From contig JAIDXU010000038.1 of assembly GCA_029058455.1 (NCBI GenBank), positions 1 to 8,029 on the forward strand: a stretch of 8,029 bases of DNA. The letters are read 5' to 3'. Under the pieces are notes generated by a model. It saw nothing but the letters and a program-made list of their open reading frames with translations. It was not told the DNA's origin and ran no database searches. This document shows positions 1 through 5,988 of this stretch, in pieces. This DNA is from Paramuribaculum sp. (GTDB lineage Bacteria > Bacteroidota > Bacteroidia > Bacteroidales > Muribaculaceae). Numbering within the stretch: the stretch's first letter is position 1; every line of letters starts with the position of its first letter. A program made the position numbers and the translations under genes.

Positions 1-32
1 CATTACAGGCATAACCCCTAAATCCATATCAC

Positions 33-82
33 TGAGTTTTACCCAAATATCATATTTTACACCGATATTTGGGTAAAACTCA
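33..82. repeat. Perfect 19-bp inverted repeat with 12-base loop
   Basis: Bases 33-51 and 64-82 are exact reverse complements (TGAGTTTTACCCAAATATC on the left arm), separated by 12 bases. The repeat lies about 80 bases beyond the stop of the leftward lipoprotein gene, where a transcription terminator for that operon could sit. No T-run follows the stem on either strand, so a classical intrinsic terminator is not shown. A protein-binding palindrome or an end of a small mobile element are alternatives. The repeat is seen directly; its role is inferred. Confidence 0.8.
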
Positions 83-163
83 ATCGTAAATCTTGACTTC
101 TTTTCGAAATCTTGTAGTCTAAAAGATTAAATTACGACGAATAAAGATGTTGGCACGGTGCGA

Positions 164-625
164 TTACTTAGGGAAAGTTTTAGAGATTTGCTTTGCCACA
201 CGTTTAATCGCGCCCTTAATATCACGTGACGTGCCGGCTATTCCAAGCGAAGAATATGCACCCCGACATGACACTACCGGGCGACCGGTAAGATAGTCGA
301 TAAAGTTGACCGTAATGATTGTTTCCTCCTGACCGACATTAACACCATATTTCACTATCAGAAGCTTCTCCTTTTGGGAGGGCGTTAATTCGAAAATACG
401 CATATCGCCAACAAGTTGCAGACGAGAGTCCTCAACTGCGTCAAATAACTGTATCTGATATTCCATCAGCTCTGCCGGAATACGATAGGTGTCGTTGTTG
501 ATAATCGACACATATTCATATTTTGACAGGTTTACATTTTTTGAAACCGTTGACTTTGAGGTTGTGCAAGCGGTAAGGATTACCGAAGCAATCATTACAA
601 GGATAAATTTAACTCTATTCTTCAT
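164..625 (-). CDS. Small putative lipoprotein of unknown function
   Basis: This 153-residue protein begins with a lipoprotein signal peptide: a basic start (MKNR), a hydrophobic stretch, and a lipobox Leu-Thr-Ala-Cys with the acylated Cys at residue 20. The residues after the Cys (TTSKSTVSK) are not acidic, so by Bacteroidetes rules it is more likely kept on the periplasmic face of a membrane than exported to the surface. The mature part is a small alpha/beta-looking domain. Its C-terminus has a conserved-looking stretch, Gly-Ala-Tyr-Ser-Ser-Leu-Gly at about 122-128, then an amphipathic helix around residues 136-150. I do not recognise the family. Its start lies 6 bases after the stop of the upstream lipoprotein gene, so the two are almost certainly co-transcribed. 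The ATG at 625 gives a complete signal peptide. Confidence 0.85.
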   Translation of the reverse strand: MKNRVKFILVMIASVILTACTTSKSTVSKNVNLSKYEYVSIINNDTYRIPAELMEYQIQLFDAVEDSRLQLVGDMRIFELTPSQKEKLLIVKYGVNVGQEETIITVNFIDYLTGRPVVSCRGAYSSLGIAGTSRDIKGAIKRVAKQISKTFPK

Positions 626-631
626 ACTCGC

Positions 632-1375
632 TTATTGTGAAGATTTTACTTTAAGGTTAACCCGGGTATAAACACTTTCATAACGAACCAGCATTGTAAC
701 CTCAACCTCACCTCCTGGTGTCCACGCTGCGTTGCGGAATGATATGCGGTTTTCATCAATCTTAATTTCAATCACATCTTTCAATGACGAATTATTCACG
801 CCATACACACTGATGTCGTCATCAATCTTACATTTGTTGGGGAAAGAATATTCTGCGACCTCCACATTAACATCATCTTTCTTTGGCCTGAGAGTAAGAT
901 TTATGACGCTATCCCATTGAGGGAGTTCCTTGATTGAAGGATATGACTCTACATATTGGATTTTCGCGCCGTCTATATCATTGTTTTTGTCATAGATCCA
1001 TGAATCGACATACACATTATAGTAGCTTGCATCCACAGGATAAGCTCTTGCACCTGCCACCGACTGTATGTCTCGCGCAAGTGTGATCTGATAGAAGTTT
1101 CCGGGTGTCACAGCAACCTCCTGAGCCAATTGATTGAGGCTTGGATTAGCATTAAACGCGCCTTTCTTCCCAAGATCGGCGATACCGCAATATGATGTGG
1201 CGAAGTTGAGTGAACTGTTGATATACACATCCGAGCCTCCGATAGTAGTATTGTTATTACCGGTAATCATGTTGAGGGCAATAGCATCAGTCGGAATCTT
1301 GGGCTCGTCATCATTGTTACAGGCTGACAAGAAAAGAGATGCAACGCAAAGAATTGAGATATAAAGTTTGTTCAT
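632..1375 (-). CDS. Putative surface lipoprotein, possibly DUF5036 family
   Basis: This 247-residue protein has a lipoprotein signal peptide with lipobox Leu-Ser-Ala-Cys, the modified Cys at residue 19. The Cys is followed by Asn-Asn-Asp-Asp-Glu. Acidic residues directly after the Cys are the type of signal that sends Bacteroidetes lipoproteins to the cell surface, so surface exposure is a reasonable inference. The mature part is rich in beta-strand patterns, with GGSDVYINSS near residues 46-55 and TPGNFYQITLARD near 89-101. From memory this resembles the uncharacterised family DUF5036, but I could not check it. It is the first gene of a two-lipoprotein unit. No promoter is visible in the 44 bases between its ATG and the T-tract of the upstream RNA, so expression may depend on transcription entering through 1420-1630. 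The function is unknown. Confidence 0.85.
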   Translation of the reverse strand: MNKLYISILCVASLFLSACNNDDEPKIPTDAIALNMITGNNNTTIGGSDVYINSSLNFATSYCGIADLGKKGAFNANPSLNQLAQEVAVTPGNFYQITLARDIQSVAGARAYPVDASYYNVYVDSWIYDKNNDIDGAKIQYVESYPSIKELPQWDSVINLTLRPKKDDVNVEVAEYSFPNKCKIDDDISVYGVNNSSLKDVIEIKIDENRISFRNAAWTPGGEVEVTMLVRYESVYTRVNLKVKSSQ

Positions 1376-1388
1376 AGTCTTTGTTTTT

Positions 1389-1409
1389 TCTCCACTGACC
1401 CGATGGAGA
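1389..1409. repeat. Small hairpin just upstream of lipoprotein start
   Basis: TCTCCA at 1389-1394 and TGGAGA at 1404-1409 form a 6-bp stem with a 9-base loop. It ends 14 bases before the ATG of the leftward lipoprotein gene. On the mRNA strand it is followed by six A residues. It could influence translation start, as Bacteroidetes ribosomes favour A-rich unstructured start regions. The stem is short, so significance is uncertain. Confidence 0.4.
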
Positions 1410-1419
1410 GATTAGTTCT

Positions 1420-1630
1420 AAAAAAGAATACGTGAGCCAACTATGCCACGTCTTAAGTGATGGCCCTGAGAAAGCCAGTGAGCAGATGTAACAATAGCAG
1501 CCCACGCTATACACGTGAGAACCACTATGCTATCCTTGCTCTATTGAAAATTTCTCAGGTTTTCACTTACAAGATAAGCATAACGTTTCTTATTTTTCCA
1601 AATGTCCTGAACCAACTGAAGTTAATTCAG
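1420..1630 (-). ncRNA. Candidate rod-shaped structured RNA (6S-like sRNA or operon leader)
   Basis: On the minus strand, a -7 box TAAATTTG (1641-1634) precedes about 210 bases that fold into one nested rod. The pairings, in plus-strand coordinates, are 1578-1581 with 1443-1446, 1571-1574 with 1451-1454, 1563-1568 with 1455-1460, 1551-1559 with 1465-1473 (nine perfect pairs, CCTGAGAAA/TTTCTCAGG), 1537-1541 with 1480-1484, ATAGCA/TGCTAT in the upper stem, and CTCACG/CGTGGG (1514-1519 with 1501-1506) closing a 7-base loop. The 3' end has a hairpin at 1430-1451 followed by a T-rich tract at 1429-1420. A 6-bp hairpin (1615-1631) sits at the expected 5' end. The size, rod shape with internal bubbles, promoter and terminator resemble 6S RNA. 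However, the terminator hairpin competes with the base of the rod, as in an attenuator leader for the lipoprotein operon. The 5' and 3' ends are estimates. Confidence 0.6.
1430..1451 (-). terminator. Intrinsic terminator-like hairpin with T-tract
   Basis: In the minus-strand transcript ACGTG pairs with CACGT, extended by a GC/GC step across one bulged base. The stem is followed by ATTCTTTTTTAG (1429-1418). It ends the candidate RNA and lies between it and the lipoprotein genes. Its 5' arm overlaps the segment that pairs in the base of the RNA rod (1443-1446 and 1451), so the two folds exclude each other. Confidence 0.55.
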
Positions 1631-1633
1631 TCG

Positions 1634-1663
1634 CAAATTTAATCATTTTTCCGCTCATTCAGA
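1634..1663 (-). promoter_or_regulatory. Bacteroidetes-type promoter for the structured RNA
   Basis: The minus strand carries TAAATTTG (1641-1634), a full match to the TAnnTTTG -7 consensus. An imperfect -33 box, TCTG at 1663-1660, lies 18 bases upstream. Transcription would start around 1627-1630. A 10-bp perfect palindrome, CATTGCAATG at 1665-1674, abuts the -33 region and could be an operator. Confidence 0.55.
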
Positions 1664-1695
1664 CCATTGCAATGCAAAAAGTAGTTCCACCACTT

Positions 1696-2013
1696 TCACG
1701 CATTAGCCATTATGAGACAGCTAATACCTAATCGATCTTCTATGTTGGCAATGCTTTTGATACTTAGATTTTCTGTACCCGAAAGCAATTTACTAACATA
1801 CTGAGGTGTTACTCCAAGTCTTAAGGCAAGGTCAGCGCGCTTCAATCCATTATCCTGCATGTAACCAATGAGGATAACTGCAAGTTGACGCGACCAACGA
1901 AGCCAACTTGCATTTTCCTTGCGCCATGTAGCCTCTTCAGTGAAACGAGAGGATGTCTCGCTCTCATGAGCTTCTAAAAATTTGATTGCTTTGCTTGCCA
2001 TATTATTCTTCAT
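1696..2013 (-). CDS. XRE-family helix-turn-helix antitoxin (HigA-like)
   Basis: This 105-residue protein probably neutralises the toxin encoded just upstream and represses their shared promoter. Residues 1-45 form an N-terminal arm (KAIKFLEAHE, then TWRKENASWLRW). Residues about 46-98 are an XRE/HTH_3 DNA-binding domain; the recognition helix is near TPQYVSKLLSG at 69-79, followed by the family-typical ENLSIKSIANIEDRLG. Its start overlaps the toxin stop by 11 bases if the ATG at 2013 is used. An ATG at 2001, one base after the toxin stop, would give MASKAIKFLE and is equally plausible. Both imply translational coupling. Toxin-first order is typical of HigBA modules. The protein ends soon after the HTH domain, as many HigA proteins do. 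Confidence 0.85.
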   Translation of the reverse strand: MKNNMASKAIKFLEAHESETSSRFTEEATWRKENASWLRWSRQLAVILIGYMQDNGLKRADLALRLGVTPQYVSKLLSGTENLSIKSIANIEDRLGISCLIMANA

Positions 2014-2554
2014 TTGTGAGTTCTACAAAACTGGCCTGATCAAAAACGCCATTTAATTTCAGATAAGCTTTACAGCGATTAAGTTTGTCAAGTTCATGTG
2101 CAGTGTGTTTACGGTCCTGCATTGTCCGGCTTAACTTAATTGCGCCACCGGTCACCACATATACGTTAGGCTCTAACCTTATGGCATAAATCCTCAGCCA
2201 ACTGGCATGACGGTCTCTATCCCAATTTCGAGCCTTCTCCCGAGTCAATTCAGACATTCGCGTATCGGTAATATCTAATGGCTTGAAGAGTTGATCAAGA
2301 TTTTCGGTATATGGAAATTCCAGTATCAATTCTTCAAGAGCCTCAGCATCCTTCATAGTATCTTCAACAGCCTGATCAAGACGCTCAATTTTAAAGAAAC
2401 TTTTTAGATCTTCGAAATTCTCGATAAAAAAGTCAAGTAGATACTCGGCATTATTCCATTTACGGAACAACAGCGTCAACTCATCAACTTCTTCATCAGG
2501 AGCCTTGACAGACCATAGATGATCGTATTTAGGTATGATCCTTACAAACTTCAT
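2003..2554 (-). CDS. Putative RelE/HigB-like toxin with N-terminal extension
   Basis: This 183-residue protein is the first gene of a toxin-antitoxin pair. Its C-terminal half (about residues 85-183) looks like a RelE/ParE/HigB-type fold: LFKPLD at 89-94, a basic segment REKARNWDRDRHASW at 105-119, the strand LRIYAIRL at 120-127, then VYVVTGGAIKLSRTMQDR and the helical HTAHELDKLNRCKAYL. In that superfamily such basic residues contact mRNA on the ribosome. That activity is inferred here, not shown. Residues 1-84, rich in acidic residues and helix-forming, are an extension not found in minimal HigB toxins of about 90-110 residues. The ATG at 2554 is preferred: a TTG at 2575 lies at or before the predicted transcription start. 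I recognise the general family only by pattern and gene order, so the toxin call is moderate. Confidence 0.7.
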   Translation of the reverse strand: MKFVRIIPKYDHLWSVKAPDEEVDELTLLFRKWNNAEYLLDFFIENFEDLKSFFKIERLDQAVEDTMKDAEALEELILEFPYTENLDQLFKPLDITDTRMSELTREKARNWDRDRHASWLRIYAIRLEPNVYVVTGGAIKLSRTMQDRKHTAHELDKLNRCKAYLKLNGVFDQASFVELTNEE

Positions 2555-2578
2555 AACAGATAAACGTTTTTTCAACTA

Positions 2579-2609
2579 CAAAGTTAATGGATTCCTCTGA
2601 AAAATGCAA
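2579..2609 (-). promoter_or_regulatory. Promoter of the toxin-antitoxin operon
   Basis: On the minus strand TAACTTTG (2586-2579) matches the TAnnTTTG -7 box. TTG at 2609-2607 lies 20 bases upstream, as a partial -33 box. Transcription would begin near 2572, leaving a leader of roughly 18-20 bases before the ATG at 2554. This position rules out an upstream TTG start at 2575. Confidence 0.6.
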
Positions 2610-2749
2610 CCGATAGGTTTAGTTTCTTTTCATAAAGCCATCGGTTTTCATACTGAAACAAAATTATATTAACCCTCTCATCGAATATCCATATTGCGAA
2701 CTCTCGGGTAAGATTGAGTGTTCTATAGTAAACGAATTGATTTAATACT

Positions 2750-3730
2750 ATGACACGCTCCGACTATTTTTCTCCTTTAACATTTACAGGCAACAGGGTT
2801 GCAACCTCAACCCTCTCAGCCCCCGCCACGCGTCAGGCCACTTTCGCCAAACTCGACAACTCAATGATTGAGACATTGAGCGAGTATGTGGCTAAGACCG
2901 ATTGTCGCACATGTGACTGTTCGGTGGGCGGAATCATGATGTGGGCCGATTATTTTAACTATACATATATGATTTTCAGAAACACCCTGTTTATAAAAGG
3001 TGTTGCTGAAAACGATCTTTCCAAAACCGCATTCTCTATCCCGATGGGTGAAATGCCCCTCGCAGAAAGTCTGCAATTCATACGCTCCTATTGCACTGCC
3101 CGCAATATACTGCCGGTTTTGTCGGCCGTGTCTGAAAGCGACCTTGAAAAAATCAATGAACTAACCCCTTGCAAGGCTCTTCCTCTTGAGGACTGGGGCG
3201 ATTACATCTATGATATAGAGCGAATGTCGACATTCTCGGGCAAAAAAATGGCTAAGAAGCGTAATCATCTCAACCGATTCAATGCCGATCATCCCGATTG
3301 CGAATTTGTTGACATAACCCCCGACAACGTTCACCTCTGCATTGATATGCTTCGCGGACTTGAAGTGGGTATCGACAAACCTCTCACCGCCGACTATGAA
3401 CGCGAAAAGACATTTGAGGTGCTTGAAAATCTCGACCGCTATCCCTTTGAGGGAATCATGGCGATCGTGCCCGGCAAAGGTGTCGCCGCGTTCACTCTCG
3501 GCGAGGTGGTAGGCGATACTCTCATGGCTCATATCGAGAAAATCAACCATGAAATTTCAGGCGCCGGCGAGGCGGTAAGCTCAAAGTTCTGCTCCATAAT
3601 GCGGCAGCGCCATCCTCAGCTCAGGTTCGTAAACCGCGAGGAAGACGCCGGCGATCCCGGTCTGCGCAAAGCCAAGCTTGCCTATCAGCCGAGTGAAATA
3701 ATCAAGAAATATAATGTTATGCTGCTCTAA
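2750..3730 (+). CDS. DUF2156 protein (MprF C-terminal-like, GNAT fold)
   Basis: This 326-residue soluble protein has no membrane segments and belongs by its motifs to DUF2156. That domain forms the cytoplasmic aminoacyl-tRNA-dependent lipid transferase part of MprF, made of two tandem GNAT-like folds. Visible hallmarks are TDCRTCDCSVGGIMMWADYF at 51-69, the basic motif SGKKMAKKRNHLNRF at 163-177, and NREEDAGDPGLRKAKLAYQP at 295-314 near the C-terminus. The free-standing bacterial forms have no proven reaction, and transfer of an amino acid or other acyl group is inferred. Cys52, Cys55 and Cys57 cluster closely in the first motif. The first 30 or so residues are a low-similarity extension, so a later start is conceivable, but no better start is evident. 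The gene diverges from the toxin operon and converges on meaB with a single base between stops. Confidence 0.85.
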   Translation: MTRSDYFSPLTFTGNRVATSTLSAPATRQATFAKLDNSMIETLSEYVAKTDCRTCDCSVGGIMMWADYFNYTYMIFRNTLFIKGVAENDLSKTAFSIPMGEMPLAESLQFIRSYCTARNILPVLSAVSESDLEKINELTPCKALPLEDWGDYIYDIERMSTFSGKKMAKKRNHLNRFNADHPDCEFVDITPDNVHLCIDMLRGLEVGIDKPLTADYEREKTFEVLENLDRYPFEGIMAIVPGKGVAAFTLGEVVGDTLMAHIEKINHEISGAGEAVSSKFCSIMRQRHPQLRFVNREEDAGDPGLRKAKLAYQPSEIIKKYNVMLL

Positions 3731-3731
3731 A

Positions 3732-4850
3732 TCAGTCCTCAGCCTTGAAGTTATCGCCCATGAGCGAATAATAGCGGTTGAGCACATCGCGGGCTGCGGT
3801 AAATGAGCTCTGCACATTGGCCAGCACTCTCGCCTCCTTGTTAGCCAACATCTCGGCTATCTCGGGATTGTTATAGAAATGGCTGCGCAGGTTTTCGTCA
3901 ATGGTCTCATACATCCAGTAGCGGGCCTGATTGCGGCGTTTATGCTCAAAATAGCCGTTTTTCTCAACATGTTCGAAATAACGGTCAATCATATCCCACA
4001 CCTCGGCGATGCCAAGCTCATAATAACCCGAATAGGTCAGCACTTCGGGATACCATCCCGACTCGGGGGTCGGGAATAGATGAAGGGCACTCTTAAACTG
4101 AGCCATTGCCAGACGGGCGCGCTCAATGTTTTCGCCGTCGGCCTTGTTGATGACAATGCCGTCGGCCATCTCCATTATGCCGCGCTTAATGCCCTGCAGT
4201 TCGTCGCCGGTGCCGGCAAGCTGAATCAGCAGAAAGAAATCAACCATTGAGTGAACTGCCGTTTCGCTCTGACCCACGCCCACCGTCTCGACAAAAATGT
4301 TATTGAAACCTGCGGCCTCGCAAAGCACAATTGTTTCGCGGGTCTTGCGAGCCACACCTCCGAGCGATCCGGCCGAAGGGCTGGGGCGGATAAATGCATC
4401 GGGATGAACCGACAGTTTCTCCATTCTGGTCTTATCGCCGAGAATACTTCCTTTGGTGCGCTCGCTCGACGGGTCGATGGCAAGAACAGCGAGTTTGCCG
4501 CCACGCTTCAGCACATGAAGACCAAACACGTCGATCGAGGTGCTTTTGCCGGCACCCGGCACACCGGTAATACCTATGCGGCGCGAGTTGCCCGAATGAG
4601 GCAGACATTTCTCAATCACCTCCTGAGCCAATGACCTGTGTGACGGATTTAGGCTCTCTACAAGCGTAACCGCTCTCGAAAGCATTGTTATATCCCCTTT
4701 CAGTATTCCCTCCACCATCTCGCCGGCCGTGGGGAGCGGCTTTTTGCGACGCGGTTTCATATAGGGATTCACAACCGGGGGCTGTGCTACGCCGGAGTTA
4801 ACCGTAAGACCGGCATATTGCTTATCGTTTTCAGGATGTTCGATATTCAT
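3732..4850 (-). CDS. meaB: Methylmalonyl-CoA mutase-associated GTPase MeaB
   Basis: MeaB is a SIMIBI-class G protein that guards and loads the adenosylcobalamin-dependent methylmalonyl-CoA mutase in the cytoplasm. The 372-residue product has a helical N-terminal region (about 40-90) and then the G domain. Its Walker A motif is GVPGAGKST at 96-104. Further motifs are AIDPSS at 124-129, ILGDKTRM at 136-143, ETVGVGQSE at 188-196, and the guanine-specificity motif NKAD at 235-238. A helical C-terminal dimerisation arm follows from about 290. All nucleotide-binding elements look intact. The ATG at 4850 is preferred; an in-frame start at 4940 would run back into the upstream DUF1573 gene. Residues 1-40 are an extra low-complexity lead compared with the core family. 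It is the last gene of a DUF1573-DUF1573-meaB operon, 37 bases after the preceding stop. No mutase gene is present in the window. Confidence 0.93.
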   Translation of the reverse strand: MNIEHPENDKQYAGLTVNSGVAQPPVVNPYMKPRRKKPLPTAGEMVEGILKGDITMLSRAVTLVESLNPSHRSLAQEVIEKCLPHSGNSRRIGITGVPGAGKSTSIDVFGLHVLKRGGKLAVLAIDPSSERTKGSILGDKTRMEKLSVHPDAFIRPSPSAGSLGGVARKTRETIVLCEAAGFNNIFVETVGVGQSETAVHSMVDFFLLIQLAGTGDELQGIKRGIMEMADGIVINKADGENIERARLAMAQFKSALHLFPTPESGWYPEVLTYSGYYELGIAEVWDMIDRYFEHVEKNGYFEHKRRNQARYWMYETIDENLRSHFYNNPEIAEMLANKEARVLANVQSSFTAARDVLNRYYSLMGDNFKAED

Positions 4851-4887
4851 GGCTTTTGGATTCGTTTGGTAGTAATAAATGAGAAGG

Positions 4888-5982
4888 TCACTTAACCTCT
4901 CCCACAAGACGCACTCCCACTGTAGAGTTGGCAGGAGCATTTGAAATTATCAACATTCTCGCATTGAGAATTTCCCGGCCTTTAAGGGCGGAGGGATTGA
5001 GCGTTATTTTGATCTTGGCATTCTTGCCCCCCTTTATCTCCTTATGGTCAATGCTGAACTCGGCAGGAGCATCAAGGCTGTAGATTCTTCTGATTTTCAA
5101 CGGCTGCTTGCCGGTATTGACAATTTCAAGCTCCCTCACAACCGGTTTGTCGGAAAGAGGATCAATAACTCCGAAATCAACTTTTTGATCAGCGATTTTC
5201 GCATAGGGAGCATTGGCATAATCCTCTTCGGTCAAATCACCGAAAAGCTCGGTACGGATAGCTCCGACAGGTATATATGTCACCGTTTCGGGATGTTCCA
5301 CCGACGAAAGAGCCACAGAGTCGTTAACAACTCCATATTCCGGAATCTTATCGGGATCTATGTGAAAGATAAAGTCAAAATTCTCACCCGATCCTACAGG
5401 CGACACACGGCTGTCGGCAGTGATCCATTCAGGCATATAGCTCACCGTGGGGGTGATACTGCTCTGAGTGGTGTTAAATCCTCTTATGGTACCCTTGCGC
5501 GGATTGCCGTCATAAACGGTTCCGAAAGCAAGACCTTTGTGATCAATGCTATAAAATCCGAGGTCATGAGGATAGTGGGCGTTGATACTCTTGGCGGGAG
5601 GAATCACGCGACCGGCAATATACAGATTCTGGTCAGGACCCGGATGAGTCGACACCATGACACGCTTTTCAAAAGGGCCGGGGCGGTTGGCGGGGTCAAA
5701 CACCACGGTGAGCCTAACACTGTCGCCGGGAGCTATCACGCGGCGGTCAACAGTGGGAGTGGTGCAACCGCATGTGGCTCGGAGATCCATAACCACAACC
5801 GTGTCAGTCTGCTCGTTAACGCCGGTAAACACGGCAGTAACCTTTCCGACATCCTCACTAAAAGAGCCGAAATTATAGTTGGTCTCCAGCCACTTCAATG
5901 GCGGCATATTGCTACTCTGAGCCGCCACACCCAAACAGGTAATCGCCGTGGCCGCAACAGCTGTGAGAATCTTGCTTGACAT
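4888..5982 (-). CDS. Secreted two-domain DUF1573 protein
   Basis: This 364-residue protein starts with a type I signal peptide (about residues 1-22, hydrophobic core AVAATAITCLGVAA, likely cut after Ala-Gln or nearby) and should be periplasmic or outer-membrane associated. Residues about 28-125 are a DUF1573 domain, an immunoglobulin-like beta-sandwich of the ASH/HYDIN type. It has the typical start NYNFGSF, the motif RATCGCTTP at 68-76 with Cys71 and Cys73, and IAPGDS and FDP downstream. A second related domain covers about 262-364 (KVDFGVID, VNTGKQPLKI, LNPSALKG) but lacks the Cys pair. The middle, about 135-245, may hold a degenerate third domain. The molecular role of DUF1573 is unknown; binding or assembly is the usual guess. 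It starts 6 bases after the stop of its smaller paralogue and precedes meaB in the same operon. Confidence 0.88.
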   Translation of the reverse strand: MSSKILTAVAATAITCLGVAAQSSNMPPLKWLETNYNFGSFSEDVGKVTAVFTGVNEQTDTVVVMDLRATCGCTTPTVDRRVIAPGDSVRLTVVFDPANRPGPFEKRVMVSTHPGPDQNLYIAGRVIPPAKSINAHYPHDLGFYSIDHKGLAFGTVYDGNPRKGTIRGFNTTQSSITPTVSYMPEWITADSRVSPVGSGENFDFIFHIDPDKIPEYGVVNDSVALSSVEHPETVTYIPVGAIRTELFGDLTEEDYANAPYAKIADQKVDFGVIDPLSDKPVVRELEIVNTGKQPLKIRRIYSLDAPAEFSIDHKEIKGGKNAKIKITLNPSALKGREILNARMLIISNAPANSTVGVRLVGEVK

Positions 5983-5988
5983 AAGAAC

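Noticed and set aside
1317..1514. 65-codon open frame on the minus strand
   Set aside because: It spans the structured RNA, its terminator and the lipoprotein start. The translation is Cys/Trp-rich with no domain, and the base-pairing signal explains the sequence better.
2608..2646. 7-bp inverted repeat AACCGAT/ATCGGTT in the divergent region
   Set aside because: The arms are short with a 25-base loop, so chance is adequate. It overlaps the -33 side of the toxin operon promoter, but no further evidence supports an operator. The rest of 2610-2749 shows no clear promoter for the DUF2156 gene.
4251..4634. 127-codon open frame on the plus strand
   Set aside because: It is antisense to the G domain of meaB and has no motifs of its own.
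5044..5979. Long 311-codon open frame on the plus strand
   Set aside because: It lies wholly antisense to the DUF1573 gene, which has a signal peptide, family motifs, operon context and a promoter. The antisense translation shows no recognisable domain.
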